Assembly (NCBI GenBank): GCA_014529385.2
Contig: CM043943.1
Span: 151,794,592 to 151,858,591, forward strand
DNA length: 64,000 bases
From: Adiantum capillus-veneris
Taxonomy: Eukaryota; Streptophyta; Polypodiopsida; Polypodiales; Pteridaceae
Direction of reading: 5' to 3'
Below are positions 11,584 through 21,984 of this stretch, piece by piece. The position numbers and the translations under genes are program-made. Below the pieces are notes generated by a model. It ran no database searches. It was not told where the DNA came from and saw only the letters and a list, made by a program, of their open reading frames with translations. The stretch's first letter is position 1. Each line of letters opens with the position of its first letter.

Positions 11584-12760
11584 ATGTCAAAGACCGAGCT
11601 TCATCGCTGTCTAAACCTTGTCATTGCGGAGCATTATTACGAGTTTACAAAGACTTTAACCAAGTCTATATTTGAGCAACTTCAAATCGTGTTTATGCCC
11701 ACTACTTTTGAAATATCACTCATGACATCAGGTTCATTATTGAACATGGTCAAGGAGACTATTGGGCAGATCACAAAGAACTTTGAGGAGCTAAAAAATC
11801 CTAATAGTACTACCTTGTCGAGCATAGCTTCCCACATACAACTTGTGCACCAATTGTATAAATATTTCAAGAGCAAGGAGAAGCTTGAAAGATTAGTAAA
11901 GTACATGAGAGTTGAAGCCAGCTCTTCCAATTTTTTTAAGGATCCAAGAGTCAACATTAAAGCAGAGCCTGCTGTGTCAATCAATCTTGCTTCAGACATC
12001 TCTTAGCTCCCCCCATTTTACATCTTTTACAAGATACCACCATCGTTAATATACATGCTCCATAGCTGGGAGACAGAAGATGGGCACACATGAAGCGTGT
12101 GGGTGTCCCACATCCTACCTTTGAAGATCCATTGTACGTTGCAAAAATTTTCAAAGTGCACTTGCATGGACCCACGGTGGACCAGTAGGTTAAAGATGAA
12201 GCTAAAGTTTTGGACATTGCTCAATGCAAAATTATCTATCCACTTGCCGTAGTTTGTCACGTGGAGCGTCCGATGGTCATTTCTCACGATTTTGGAGTGG
12301 CGGCCATATAGATCAATGGATAAAAGAGTGTAATCCAGATGGTAGATAGCCTTCCATTCGTTGCTATGTAGCCACTGAAGGAACAATAGAGCTGTTCCAA
12401 AATAACATTTTACAGATTATCAATGCTCTATTCTAAACCCTAAACTATGTGCATGCACATGACTACCTTCACAATGATCTCCACTCTCACAACATGATCC
12501 TTTATATTCACCAGAAGGGTGTCTATGCAGCCATTGTGGATTGGGGGTCATGCACATGAAGATGAAAACTACAGCACACTTCCCTTCTTTCTATGATTTG
12601 CCGATAGAAACCAAAAAACAATGGAAGAAATATTTTCCATGGGCCACCCTGAGTGTATATCTACTAAGCCTCCCCCCCGGACTAAATCCATGGATGTTTT
12701 CTCCATGTGCCATATTTGTATACGCCTCTTGAAGTGCTTTTAAGTGCCCATGAGAAAAAC
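11584..12760 (+). pseudogene. Protein kinase-like gene, decayed
   Basis: A 140-codon opening frame (11,584-12,006) of unknown fold is followed by kinase-domain pieces in three different frames. The N-lobe lysine strand reads VAKIFKVHLHG at about 12,138-12,170, with a KDEAKVLD helix after an internal TAG. The catalytic loop HNDLHSHN is at 12,470-12,493, with its Asp at 12,476-12,478. A VDWG motif in place of DFG lies 21 codons on (Asp 12,539-12,541). A PEC and KSMDVFS segment (about 12,648-12,700) matches the APE and helix-F region. A TAA precedes the loop and frames shift at about 12,541 and 12,645. Motif spacing is that of real kinases, so the assignment is firm; subfamily is not. It may be the upstream part of the gene hit by the giant transposon. 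Confidence 0.7.
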
Positions 12761-12769
12761 AAGAGGGAA

Positions 12770-13095
12770 TTTTTTAGCAATGTGCTTACACACCTTGAAA
12801 GTGGCAAGTGAATTAATCCCTCGACCCGGCCTAGCACTTTTGACCTCTCTGTTTGTCTAAATGATGCTCATAAAGTGGGTTGCGACTAGTTGCTAACTAA
12901 TGTCAAACCAAAATCATGATTCAATTCTTGTCTCGCTTTTGTGGTGGCAAATATAAATTATATATTTGAATAAGTGATTCTATCTCTATCTTGCAACATG
13001 ATGTTAGATATAATTGAATAAGTGATTTCACAGTTGATGACATGCTGACTTGATAGTTGAGCACTCTAATCATGGCATGTTAACTTGATTTGTAG
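12770..13095 (+). other. Probable intron or spacer before the interrupted exon
   Basis: No open coding frame. The right edge ends TTGATTTGTAG at 13,095, a fair 3' splice site directly before an open frame. Confidence 0.35.
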
Positions 13096-13173
13096 CTATG
13101 GAAGAAGAACTTGACCCCACTGAAGGCCAAGTGATATTTAAAGAGGAAAGAGAGAGAGAGATATTGGAAAGAG
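13096..13173 (+). pseudogene. Left half of a host exon split by the giant transposon
   Basis: After a TGTAG acceptor the frame from ATG 13,098 reads MEEELDPTEGQVIFKE and then a Glu/Arg-rich run up to the transposon edge. The matching right half starts at 40,173. When the transposon and one AGAG copy are removed, the codon starting at g13173 is completed by bases 40,177-40,178 and the frame stays open. Confidence 0.6.
13170..13173. repeat. Target-site duplication, left copy (AGAG)
   Basis: AGAG directly before the left TIR, matching 40,173-40,176. The setting is GA-rich, so the 4-bp match alone is weak; the rejoined reading frame supports it. Confidence 0.7.
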
Positions 13174-13204
13174 AACACCATTTTAGATAATTTGGGAAAA
13201 TCCC
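13174..13204 (+). repeat. Left terminal inverted repeat
   Basis: 31 bp beginning AACACCATTTTAGAT. It differs from the reverse complement of 40,142-40,172 at offsets 16, 18 and 19 only. It runs on into a local hairpin (TTTGGGAAA...TTTCCCAAA). Confidence 0.85.
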
Positions 13205-13685
13205 GTTTCCCAAATTCTAAATGTGTATGCTAGGATTGTGTTATTTAATGATTTCTAAGCTCTAGTTGTCTTTAATTTAGATAAATTATCATGATTGTAT
13301 GAGTCTATTTTAATTTCTCTACTATAAAATTTAAGAATAAACCTCCAATATAGTTTTTGGAAAGAGGATTTGTATGACATCAGTGCTTTTCAAAATTCAA
13401 CAAATGCTTCTAGAAGTAGCTTCTCAAAAAATGAGGTGTCAAAAAAACCAATTGATATGATTTTAAAGCAGCATATAGATTGATTACAGCAATTAAAAAA
13501 GATAATATGTAAAGGCAAATACTATTAAACACTCTTGTCATAATTTGGTGACCTTAATCCATGTATAACAAAATACTTGGTCATGGTTTTGTAGCATGCT
13601 ATCAAGTTTTAAATACACGATAATTTAAACAACATTCAAACTAATATTTCACACTTAAAAAGTCAAAACAATACTATATAGTATC
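13205..13685. other. Left subterminal region of the giant transposon
   Basis: AT-rich, no coding frame. Contains GAGGTGTCAAAAAAACC at about 13,431, a diverged relative of the TIR-like GGTGTT motif. Confidence 0.45.
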
Positions 13686-14312
13686 CTATGGCTATAAGAC
13701 CATGAGATGCCATCTATTGCACCTATGGCCTTAAGGCCATATGGTGCTCTTTGTAGACATGTCTATGACCCTAATATGTCTCTTTATGACCTCAAGGCCA
13801 TAGGGTTAGGATTGTTAGTTGGTCGAGGTCCAGTCCTTCAAAGCCATATGGGACTTTATTTATGTGCCACCCTATGTCCCTAAGGCTGTAGGTTGTCTTA
13901 GGGCCACAAGATATTGTTTATGCCAATAAGAAACCCTTCTATGCTCTATGTTAGCACACTATGTCCCCAGGCGCACAAGGTGTGCCTCGTATGCTAGTTA
14001 GAAACCCTTTATTCTATATGTTGTCACCATATGGCCTTAGACCATAGGGTGCCCTCTGTGCTAGTAAGAAATCCTCTATACTCTGTGTTGCACCCTATGG
14101 ACCTAGGGCCACAAGGTACCCTCTATGCTAGTAAGAAATCCTCTACGCTCAATATTGAGACCATGTGGCCCCAAAGCCATAGGATATCCTCTATGGTAGT
14201 GAGAAAAACACTCTATGATCTATGTTCACAAACATTAAAAAAATCTAAACAATACTATAGAGTATCCTATGGCCCTAAGACCATAAGATGTCATCTATTG
14301 CACCTATAATTC
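13686..14312. repeat. Palindromic repeat array A
   Basis: About ten units of the CTATGGCC...GGCCATAG family, spaced about 60-70 bp, several followed by GTGCCCTCTGTGCTAGTAAG. The forward open frame through it (14,031-14,309) is just the repeat read through. Confidence 0.85.
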
Positions 14313-14536
14313 CATTTGGTATTTTATTTAACTATACAAAGTTAGATGAGGCACTTACTTAGATAAACTATCATAATTCTAACTTTGAAATTATTTCTTA
14401 ACATAAAACTACAATATAAAAACTCCTAATATAAGTTTGTGCCAAAGAATCAATGTTAAGATGAAGATTTTTTACATCAAGTACATGCTTTAAAACTTCA
14501 CTCAAAGGTTTTAGAGATGGTGTCTCAAAAAAAGGA

Positions 14537-14733
14537 GGTGTTTAAAAACACCATTTGATGTGAATAATACAAATTGTATACATTGATTATGTCAAAATAG
14601 TATAAAGTATAAACATAAAGATTACCACCAACTTGACAGTTTCATAAAAATGATGGTCTTCATTGCATGTACAATAAAAGACTAACTAGAAAGAGTATGA
14701 TATCTCCAAGATTGAGGGTGTTCAAAAAACACC
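14537..14733. repeat. TIR-like subterminal palindromes, left end
   Basis: GGTGTTTAAAAACACC at 14,537-14,552 followed by ATTTGAT, and GGTGTTCAAAAAACACC at 14,717-14,733 followed by GTTTTGT. Both copy the first bases of the TIR (AACACCATTTTAG) in head-to-head form. Such repeats are typical transposase-binding sites in other plant DNA transposons (established for CACTA elements; inferred here). Confidence 0.65.
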
Positions 14734-14908
14734 GTTTTGTAACACTACCAAATGTCAAGAAATTTTGATTGTTTGGATCACTTAATAAAGACAATTAATA
14801 AGAAGAAAAAGTTAACAATACCGTTTTGTAACACTACCAAATGTCAAGAAATTCTGATTGTTTGGATCACTTAATAAAGACAATTAATAAGAAGAAAAAG
14901 TTAACAAT
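14731..14908 (+). repeat. 89-bp tandem duplication, two copies
   Basis: Copies at 14,731-14,819 and 14,820-14,908 are almost identical; the clearest difference is GAAATTTTGATT versus GAAATTCTGATT. Each carries the TIR-like ACCGTTTTGTAACACTACC. Confidence 0.9.
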
Positions 14909-14998
14909 ACCATAGAAGCATCAAACAATGAAACCAAAGAACTTGAATGAGAGAAGTCTCCTGACAATAGGATGCACTCCATTAAAAAAACAGTTTAA

Positions 14999-16336
14999 CA
15001 CTAGGTTGGTAATGGGACACTTTTATGTCCTGGGACACTTTTATGTCCTGTTAAGTGACCATTTTCCTTGAATTATGTCAAGAGTTTCAAAATGGATTTT
15101 GAGGTGCTATCTATCTAGAAAGTTGTCTCATGAGCTGTAAAAAACTTGACATTTTTTTGGAATATCAATTCCATCTTTAACCTTGTCCTTGCACAACATT
15201 TCACAACCTAAACTGTGTGAAAAAACGGGTCCTGGTTTTGGCTTTTTTCAACTTTTTGCAACTATACCACTCTAGAATTCATGTTTGTGAGGTCTATAAT
15301 GCTAGAGACTATCTTTAGTAGTCCTCAACATGTCCTAATGCTTCTAGTGAGAAATAAATGTTAAAGTTGTAAGTCGTGACCAATTTACAAAAAGTTTCCA
15401 ATCCTGTTTTTTTGCCAATTTTAGCTCTTCTATGATTTTTTTGGTGGCTTTGATGATATCCAAATGCAGTTTTGATTTTCTATGTTGCATATTGTAACAT
15501 AAAGCTAATATTCCTTGAGTTTTGGGGCACCTAATACCCTATTTTTCATAGTAGACAATGATGGTTGATTTTTTCAATTATAGAAGAAAACAAAACATTC
15601 TAGTTTATCAAGTATAGCTTTTTCAATATTGTTAGTTTCTTGTGACAACTACATGCATTTTGTAGGTAGTAACCATATCTAGTCATAAGGATCAAATTTG
15701 GCGAGATATTGAATAGTTTCTATGGGATTCTACAACTCATAATGTTGAACCCAGTTTTTTCATGGTTCCTGTATTTAGCACTTCATCTTTGTCCCCAAGA
15801 TTCCCCTTGGTAAGAGATGTATTATTCTTTTGACATGCTCCATGGCTCCTTATGAACCGAAAGGACAATAGAGAACTAAGAAAACATGCATATATTATTT
15901 GTATTGAGCGTGGCTATAGAAACTTTGATGATAGGTTTGCAGAATGGTAAAAATTCAACTTTTTGGTACCTATTTGTTTTGGAAAAACAAAAAATAGTGA
16001 GTGAGAAGCAATCATATGTTCTGATCACCAACCCATTGAAGTTAACTAGGGAATTTATCTCAAGTCCTACAAAAATCCCTAATCTTATTTTTATGCAACA
16101 AAACGTAAGAAATGATTGTTTTGATGAAAATGTACTGGTCCATCAACTTTGGAGGCTTGCTGTGACCAAAAGATGAGAAATTTTACAAGTTTCTTATTTT
16201 TTCCATGTGTAGTAGGCCTTGAACTATAACCTCATGAAAGAATTTTACAAAATGAGTGGATCTACTATGGTTTTAGAGGTTTTTTTCAAAACCCTGAAAG
16301 GACACTTTTATGTCCTGTTAGGTTACCAACCTAGTG
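14999..16336. mobile_element. Nested 1.34-kb TTAA-flanked transposon
   Basis: Ends CACTAGGTTGGTAA (14,999 on) and the exact reverse complement TTACCAACCTAGTG ending at 16,336. TTAA lies directly outside on both sides (14,995-14,998; 16,337-16,340). A GGACACTTTTATGTCC near-palindrome sits just inside each end, twice at the left. The interior has one unrecognised frame (15,886-16,176) and no transposase, so it is non-autonomous. CACTAG ends recall CACTA elements, but a 3-bp direct duplication is absent and TTAA fits better, as for piggyBac- or Sola3-type insertions. Confidence 0.75.
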
Positions 16337-16444
16337 TTAAAGATGTTTCAAGATATCCCACAACATTCCATCAAGTTTAAATTTTTAAAAGTACACATTG
16401 CCAAATACTTGGTAGATGCTATTTAGAGTACTTAACTAGTACAC

Positions 16445-17214
16445 TTAAAATGGCCTCCTTCTCTTGAGATTTTGAGTCCTTTGAGACATATAACATTGCA
16501 TTACATAGTGAGTCTCAGGATCAGGATGGAACATTACAAAATTTCTTATGGTATAGTCTCTCTTGTCTTTAGCATACAACCATCCACATAACCATGGAAC
16601 AATTTCATCTTTTAAAAAACTTTGAAGCAATTGAGTAGGTTGGTTCCAAAACTTTGGAAAAATCATATAAGTTTCTTGCATATTCCACATCACTCGATAT
16701 GGACTATCATCAAATATTATAGTGTTGCCCCCATCTAAATAATCAAATAGCTTCCATATGGTCGAAATATTTTTGTGATAGGCTCTTTTGTAACCGATCA
16801 TGAAATTTGAATTTTGGCAGCACCGGTTATCCATAATCATCTTGAATTTGTGACTTTGTGTAGGAAAACAGGTCTTGATTATGTGTTGAACTTTTTGTAA
16901 ATGATGGCAGCTCCAAATCCAAACCTCAAAGAACTCAAAGCAAAATCTTAAGAAATACTCTGCATCTAGACGCACCGCATACGCCCTATTGTTATCTTCT
17001 ACAATGCACATGTACTTTGGCCTTGATTGAATCTCAAATGTTGCAAGAAGCACACCCTCTAAATCCAAGATAAGCGTTCTTTTGTCCTGTTTGAAAGATG
17101 TTGGTAGATAATGAAACCATTGCTCTTGGTTTGAATGTGATATTTGATGTAATATGAAAGGGAGCTCCTCTATTTTGTGATAATCTAATACCAAAACATT
17201 TTTTCTTAGAAGCC
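16445..17214 (-). pseudogene. FCP1/NIF-like HAD phosphatase relative (copy 2), 3' exon
   Basis: An exon begins after a TTTCAG acceptor (AG at 17,215-17,216, minus strand) and ends with a stop at 16,445. Upstream exons were not found. Near residue 40 it has RTLILDLEGVLLATF, matching the FCP1/NIF motif DxDx(T/V), but with Glu for the second Asp. VWIWSCHHLQKV matches the VGIWSS segment, and IFDDSPYRVMW matches the acidic motif III. These enzymes remove phosphate from proteins such as the RNA polymerase II tail (family knowledge). With the second Asp changed, catalysis is doubtful. The open frame is uninterrupted over about 250 codons, the best preserved cargo gene here. It lies next to a related gene on the same strand. 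Confidence 0.65.
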
Positions 17215-17216
17215 CT

Positions 17217-17681
17217 GAAATGATTTAAAAAAAAGTTAATATAGAGATCTTAAGTGTGTTGAAGACCTTAGGGACATAGGGTGCTAATTTGTGGTTACAC
17301 TTAGTAAGTCCTATGCAAGAACACATGCCAAACTATGACCCTATGGCCTTAGATTCATAGGGTGTTGAGACCATAAAGTGAAAATCCCCCAAGGACATAT
17401 AGGATGAGATTTGACCTTATGAGCATGTAGATTGTCCTTGATGGAAGTGAACTCAAATTTCAAAGCAAACAACTATAAAAGCTTTTTAAAAAAAGAGCAT
17501 TTGGCACATGAAACTCAGAAGTTACTTATAGTATTGAAAGACAATTTAAAAAACTATTAATCATTTACATCTTCATATATCTTGAAACCGTAAGCACTCT
17601 AACAAAGTCTCTGAGTACATAAAGATCTTTGTAAATGACAAAATGTTACAAAAAATTGCTCCATCATTTCTTGATATAGGG
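17217..17681. other. Intergenic or intron sequence with a few palindromic repeats (array B)
   Basis: Two or three CTATGGCC/CATAGGG units at about 17,262-17,430; otherwise AT-rich and non-coding. It would hold the intron upstream of the 17,214 exon. Confidence 0.5.
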
Positions 17682-19082
17682 CTATTTGAGATCATACTGA
17701 ATTTTTAGATGCTTTACATAATTCCTGGCTTCATGTACTTTGATCACAGGCTCCTTGTATCCCAATTTTTGGGCAAGCATGATTGCTTCTGTACCTTTCA
17801 AGGCTGATAATGATTTGATATTCTTTAAGACCCTTACTTTTTCTCGATCACGTGCTGAACGTTTCTTGTCTTGACTTTGAGTGGACATTCCACTAGTGCT
17901 AGATGTTGTAACTTTCTCATCGTGAAGAGGACGAGAAACTTCTGGTAGCCTTCCCGTGGAGTAGGTTTTTCCTAGAAAAAATAGATTTCTCTCCTCCCAC
18001 TCTGCAACAACCTTGTGTATACGGTTATAAAGCTCATGACCTTGAGCAATGGGTGCTTATCCATATAAATGAGACCCTGTAACTGTGCGAATGTCATTAA
18101 CATGATTGAGAGCTTTGATATATGGTAGCAGCTCCCCAAGGAGGATATTATCCTCCTCATCATCAACATTAAATGATAGTGGCAAAATACAATTCAATGC
18201 AGGATTCACACATCCCTTTAATGGTTCATCATCTACAAGAAGCAATCTTCTTGCATCAAGCCCAAATTTTGATGATACAATAGCCAGCGGTTTGAAAAGT
18301 GCTTCTACTCCTGGATTATCTAAGCGAGTGATCCTTGATTCTACGCATGGTTGACATTGGCTTTGCCCCCAGATCATATAGAATGGAAATTTTTCTTTAG
18401 CTTCCTTTTCTAAAATCTTGATGATGTCCACAACATGCATGTCATTAGCAGCTGACCATATCCCTACATTGAAATTGCTAAATAGAGCCTTTAAAAACTC
18501 AATGCATCCTGGACAAAGAACAATATGCTCATGTCCAAACTTTAAGCTCTTCACTTTCTTGGACTTTTGCCAGCATCTCCTCAAGAACAATCCACACAAG
18601 CTCACTACTATAGTCAGCATTGGTTTGTTGGTGGATGGAAGGTCTGACTCACCATGCACTTCGATTTCCAAATCCTGGGGTGCTAAAATATTTGTGTTGG
18701 ATTCTCCTTCTGGCGTTGCACATGTTCTGGAACTTCCATTGCCTTCTACTTCCATTGTGGTGTCATGCAATCCAATTCCAAACTCTTGGGCTACTAGAAT
18801 ATTTTCGTTGGATTCTTCTTCTTCCCTTGCACATGTTCTGGAACTTTCACTGTCTTCTTCCATTGGATTACTCTTTAAATTTATCTCCAGTCGTTGTAGC
18901 AGTTGACCTTCAAAGACTTGTAGATTCTTGTCATCTTCATTAAAAACTCTTTGGTTGACATGGATATTGATAGAATCTTTCTCAGTAGGGTCAATGGCAT
19001 TAGTATCCTCTATACCAACAATCTCGAGTAAAACTTTGTCATCCACAATATCTTGTTGAAGGAATGCAAGTTTAAAGAACAC
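17682..19082 (-). pseudogene. FCP1/NIF-like HAD phosphatase relative (copy 1)
   Basis: About 466 codons in one frame from 19,082 to 17,682, broken once by TAA at 18,057-18,059. The exon starts just after a CTAAAATTAG acceptor; 19,082 is GTG, so it is an inner exon rather than a start. A Glu/Ser-rich N-terminal part has two similar blocks (SSRTCA..E.ESN.NIL). The HAD-like core reads MLTIVVSLCGLFLRR, VGIWSAANDMHV and LLLVDDEPLKGCVNP. In NIF-type enzymes the first motif is DLxG; here it is SLCG, so both catalytic Asp residues are gone, while the motif III DD pair remains. The C-terminal part is basic (KKRSARDREK). It is likely a non-catalytic relative. The first half also lies in the duplicated segment at 21,341. 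Confidence 0.65.
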
Positions 19083-21289
19083 CTAATTTTAGATTCCAAA
19101 GTATCTACATTTTGATAACTCTTTTGTGTCACACTCTTAGAAAAAACTAATTGCAAATAGCAAATTTACTAACTGACACCACATCTACAATGAATTTATT
19201 TTTATGCTCCTTATTGTCTAGAGATTCCTAATCTTTATCTAGCTACATTAGTTCTTTGTCCATGATGGTGGCGCCTAGAAGTATACTTGGAGAAACATTT
19301 ATGCATTTAAGCTCTAGAGCAGAAGTCTCATTTTCTATTGCCATGATCTTCTTGCATTGGATGATTTCCTTGCATAAGTTTCTTATGGCCTTCATGCCAT
19401 ACAGTTCTCTTTGTAGATATCTCTATGACTTTAAGATAATCCAAAATATGTATGTTTATGGCCTCAAGGCCATAGGGTTAGGATTGTTGGGAGGTCTCAA
19501 CATATAAATAGATATATGGCTTCAAATCCATATGGTACTTTATTTATGTGTAACCCTATGGACCTAAGGCCATGGGTTGTCATAGGGCCACAAGATGCCC
19601 TCTATGAGCACTAGCAAGAAACCATATATGCTTTATGTTGGCACCCTATGACCCGAGGGCCACAAGGTCTACCTTTTATGCTAGTAAGAAACCCTTTATG
19701 CTACATGTTATCACTCTATGGCGTTTGGGCCATAGGGTGCCCTATGTGCTAGTAACAAATCCTCTATTCTCTATGTTTGCACCCTATGGACCTAGGGCCA
19801 CAAGGTATCCTCTATGATAGTAAGAAATCCTCTATTATCTATGTTTTCACCCTTTGGACCTAGGGCCACAAGGTAGCCTCTATGCTAGTAAGAAATCCTC
19901 TATGCTCAATATTGAAACCCTATGGCCCCAAGGCCATAGGATGTCCTCTATGCTAGTAAGAAAAACCCTCTACGCTCTATGTTGGCACCCTATGGAGACT
20001 TGAGGGCCACAATGTACCCTTTATAATGCTACTAAGAAACCTTGTATGCTCTAGGGGAGCATCAAATAGCCCCTAGGCCACAAGGTTCCCTCTATGCAAG
20101 AAAGAAAACCTCTACAGTCTACATTAGCAACCTACAGCCCTCGGGCCATAGGGTGCATCAAATGGCTCCTAGGCCACATGGTGCCCTCTATGCTAGAAAG
20201 GAAACATATGTGCTCTACATTGACACTATATGGCCCCAAGGCCATAGGGTGCCCCTTACGCCTAGTATGAAACCATTGAAACTCTATATTAGAATCTAAA
20301 GACCGTAGGCCACAAGGTGAGCTCTATGTTAGTAAGAAACCATCTAAACTCTATTTTGGTAGCCAAAGGCCATAGGATAGCCAAGGAACCCTTAGGAGCA
20401 TTCCCCACAAAGACCACCTTATGGCCCCATGGTGATTTAGTGACCTAGGTGCCCTTCTTAAGACTCTTTTATTTTTGTATCATATGGCCCCAGGGAAATA
20501 AGCTATCCTCTATGGTATCAAAAAACCATTTATGCTCTTTGTTGGAATCATATGGCCCCAAGTCCATAGGAAGCCCATAGGGTGCTCTCTATGCTAGCAA
20601 GAAACCCTCCATGCTATATGTTTGCACCCTATGGCACCAAGGAAACAGGGTGTCCTCCATGATAGTAAGAAACCCTCTATGCTCTAAGTTTACACCCCAT
20701 TTGACTATGTTGACACCGTATGGCCACAAGGTTCCCTTCAACCTAGGAAGAGACCCTTATGCCCTAAATTGGTACTCTTTGGCCTCACGGTCATAGGGTG
20801 CCTTTTATGCTAGTAAGATACATTATATGGTCTAGGTTTCCACTCTATTGCATAGGGCTAAAAGGTTTGCTCTATGAAGAAACCATGTATACTATATGTT
20901 GGCAGTGTATGGCCCTACGGATAGAAGGAAACCCTAGGACTATAGCGTATCCTCTATGCTACTATCATATGGTCCAAGGGCTAGATAGTGACCAAGGTAT
21001 CATGTGTGTCCCAAGGGTAACAAGGTGCTAATAAAAAGTCCTCTATGCTTTATGTTGGCACCCTATGGTCCCAAGGACATAGGGCGATCTTTATGCGAGT
21101 AAAATTCCCTCTATGCACTATGTTTACGTGTATACTTATAAGAAGCCATTTATGCACTATGTTGGCATCTTATGACCCTAGATCCATAAGATGTCCTCTA
21201 TGGTAAAAGAGAAATTGTACATGGGATATGATGGCATCCTATGGTCCTAGGGCCATAGGGTGTCCTCTATGCTACCAAAATGTGTAAGT
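18742..21289. repeat. Tandem segmental duplication, copy 1
   Basis: Matches 21,341-23,892 with an offset of 2,599 bp at the left and 2,603 at the right. It contains the N-terminal half of phosphatase-like copy 1, its possible upstream exon, and palindromic array C. The join between the copies is an A-rich stretch (21,321-21,340). Confidence 0.9.
19150..19397 (-). pseudogene. Possible upstream exon of the phosphatase-like gene
   Basis: Minus-strand frame from about 19,397 containing KIMAIENETSALEL and later DNKEHKNKFIVDVVS, with two internal stops. The tandem copy at about 21,745-21,996 has nearly the same frame. It precedes the acceptor at 19,083, but the donor is weak. Confidence 0.35.
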
Positions 21290-21290
21290 T
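19385..21290. repeat. Palindromic repeat array C
   Basis: About 30 units of the type CACCCTATGGCC..GGCCATAGGGTG, CCCTCTATGCTAGTAAGAAA, CTCTATGCTCTATGTTGG, period about 60-75 bp. Open frames in it are repeat read-through. Confidence 0.88.
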
Positions 21291-21340
21291 AATATTCCAA
21301 AATTGAAAGAGCTTTTCAGGAAAAAAAAAGAAAAAAAAAA

Positions 21341-21681
21341 CCTTCTACTTCCATTGTGGTGTCATGCAATCCAATTCCCAACTCTTGGGCTACTAGAATA
21401 TTTTCATTAGATTCTTCTTTTTCCCTTGCACATGTTCTAGAACTTTCACTGTCTTCTTCCATTGGATTACTCTTTAAATTTATCTCCAGTCATTGTAGCA
21501 GTTGACCTTCAAAGACTTGTAGATTCTTGTCATCTTCGTCAGAAACTCTTTGGTTGACATGGAGATTAATAGAATCTTTCTCATTAGGGTCAATGGCAAT
21601 AGCATCCTCTATACCAACAATCTCGAGTAAAACTTTGTCAGCCGCAATATCTTGTTGAAGGACTGCAAGTTTAAAGAACAC
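21341..21681 (-). pseudogene. Truncated duplicate of the phosphatase-like exon
   Basis: Opens V/MFFKLAVLQQD, matching copy 1 at 19,082, and is cut at the duplication edge before the HAD motifs. A TGA after EGQLLQ (copy 1 has CGA, Arg) adds a stop at 21,490. It cannot make a phosphatase. Confidence 0.75.
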
Positions 21682-21984
21682 CTAATTTTAGATTCCAAAG
21701 TATCTACATTTTGATAACTCTTTTTTTTCACACTCTTAGAAAAAACTAATCGCAAATAGAAAATTTACTAACTGACAACACATCTACAATGAATTTATTT
21801 TTATGCTCCTTATTGTCTAGAGATTCCTAATCTTTATCTAGCTACATTAGTTCTTTGTCCATGATGGTGGCATCTAAAAGTATACTTGGAGAAACATTTA
21901 TGCCTTTAAGCTCTAGAGCAGAAGCCTCATTTTCTATTGCCATGATCTTCTTGCATTGGATGATTTTCTTGACTAAGTTTCTTA

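Noticed and set aside
12027-12386. 119-codon minus-strand frame as a gene
   Set aside because: It is the antisense shadow of the kinase N-lobe segment read on the plus strand.
14031-14309. Open frames in the palindromic arrays (also at 19,635, 20,042, 22,234, 28,786, 30,592 and others)
   Set aside because: They simply read through the repeat unit, change frame between units and recur with the array, so they are not genes.
14999-16336. Calling the nested element a CACTA transposon
   Set aside because: Ends read CACTAG, but the 3-bp flanks are TAA and TTA rather than a direct repeat, while TTAA matches on both sides.
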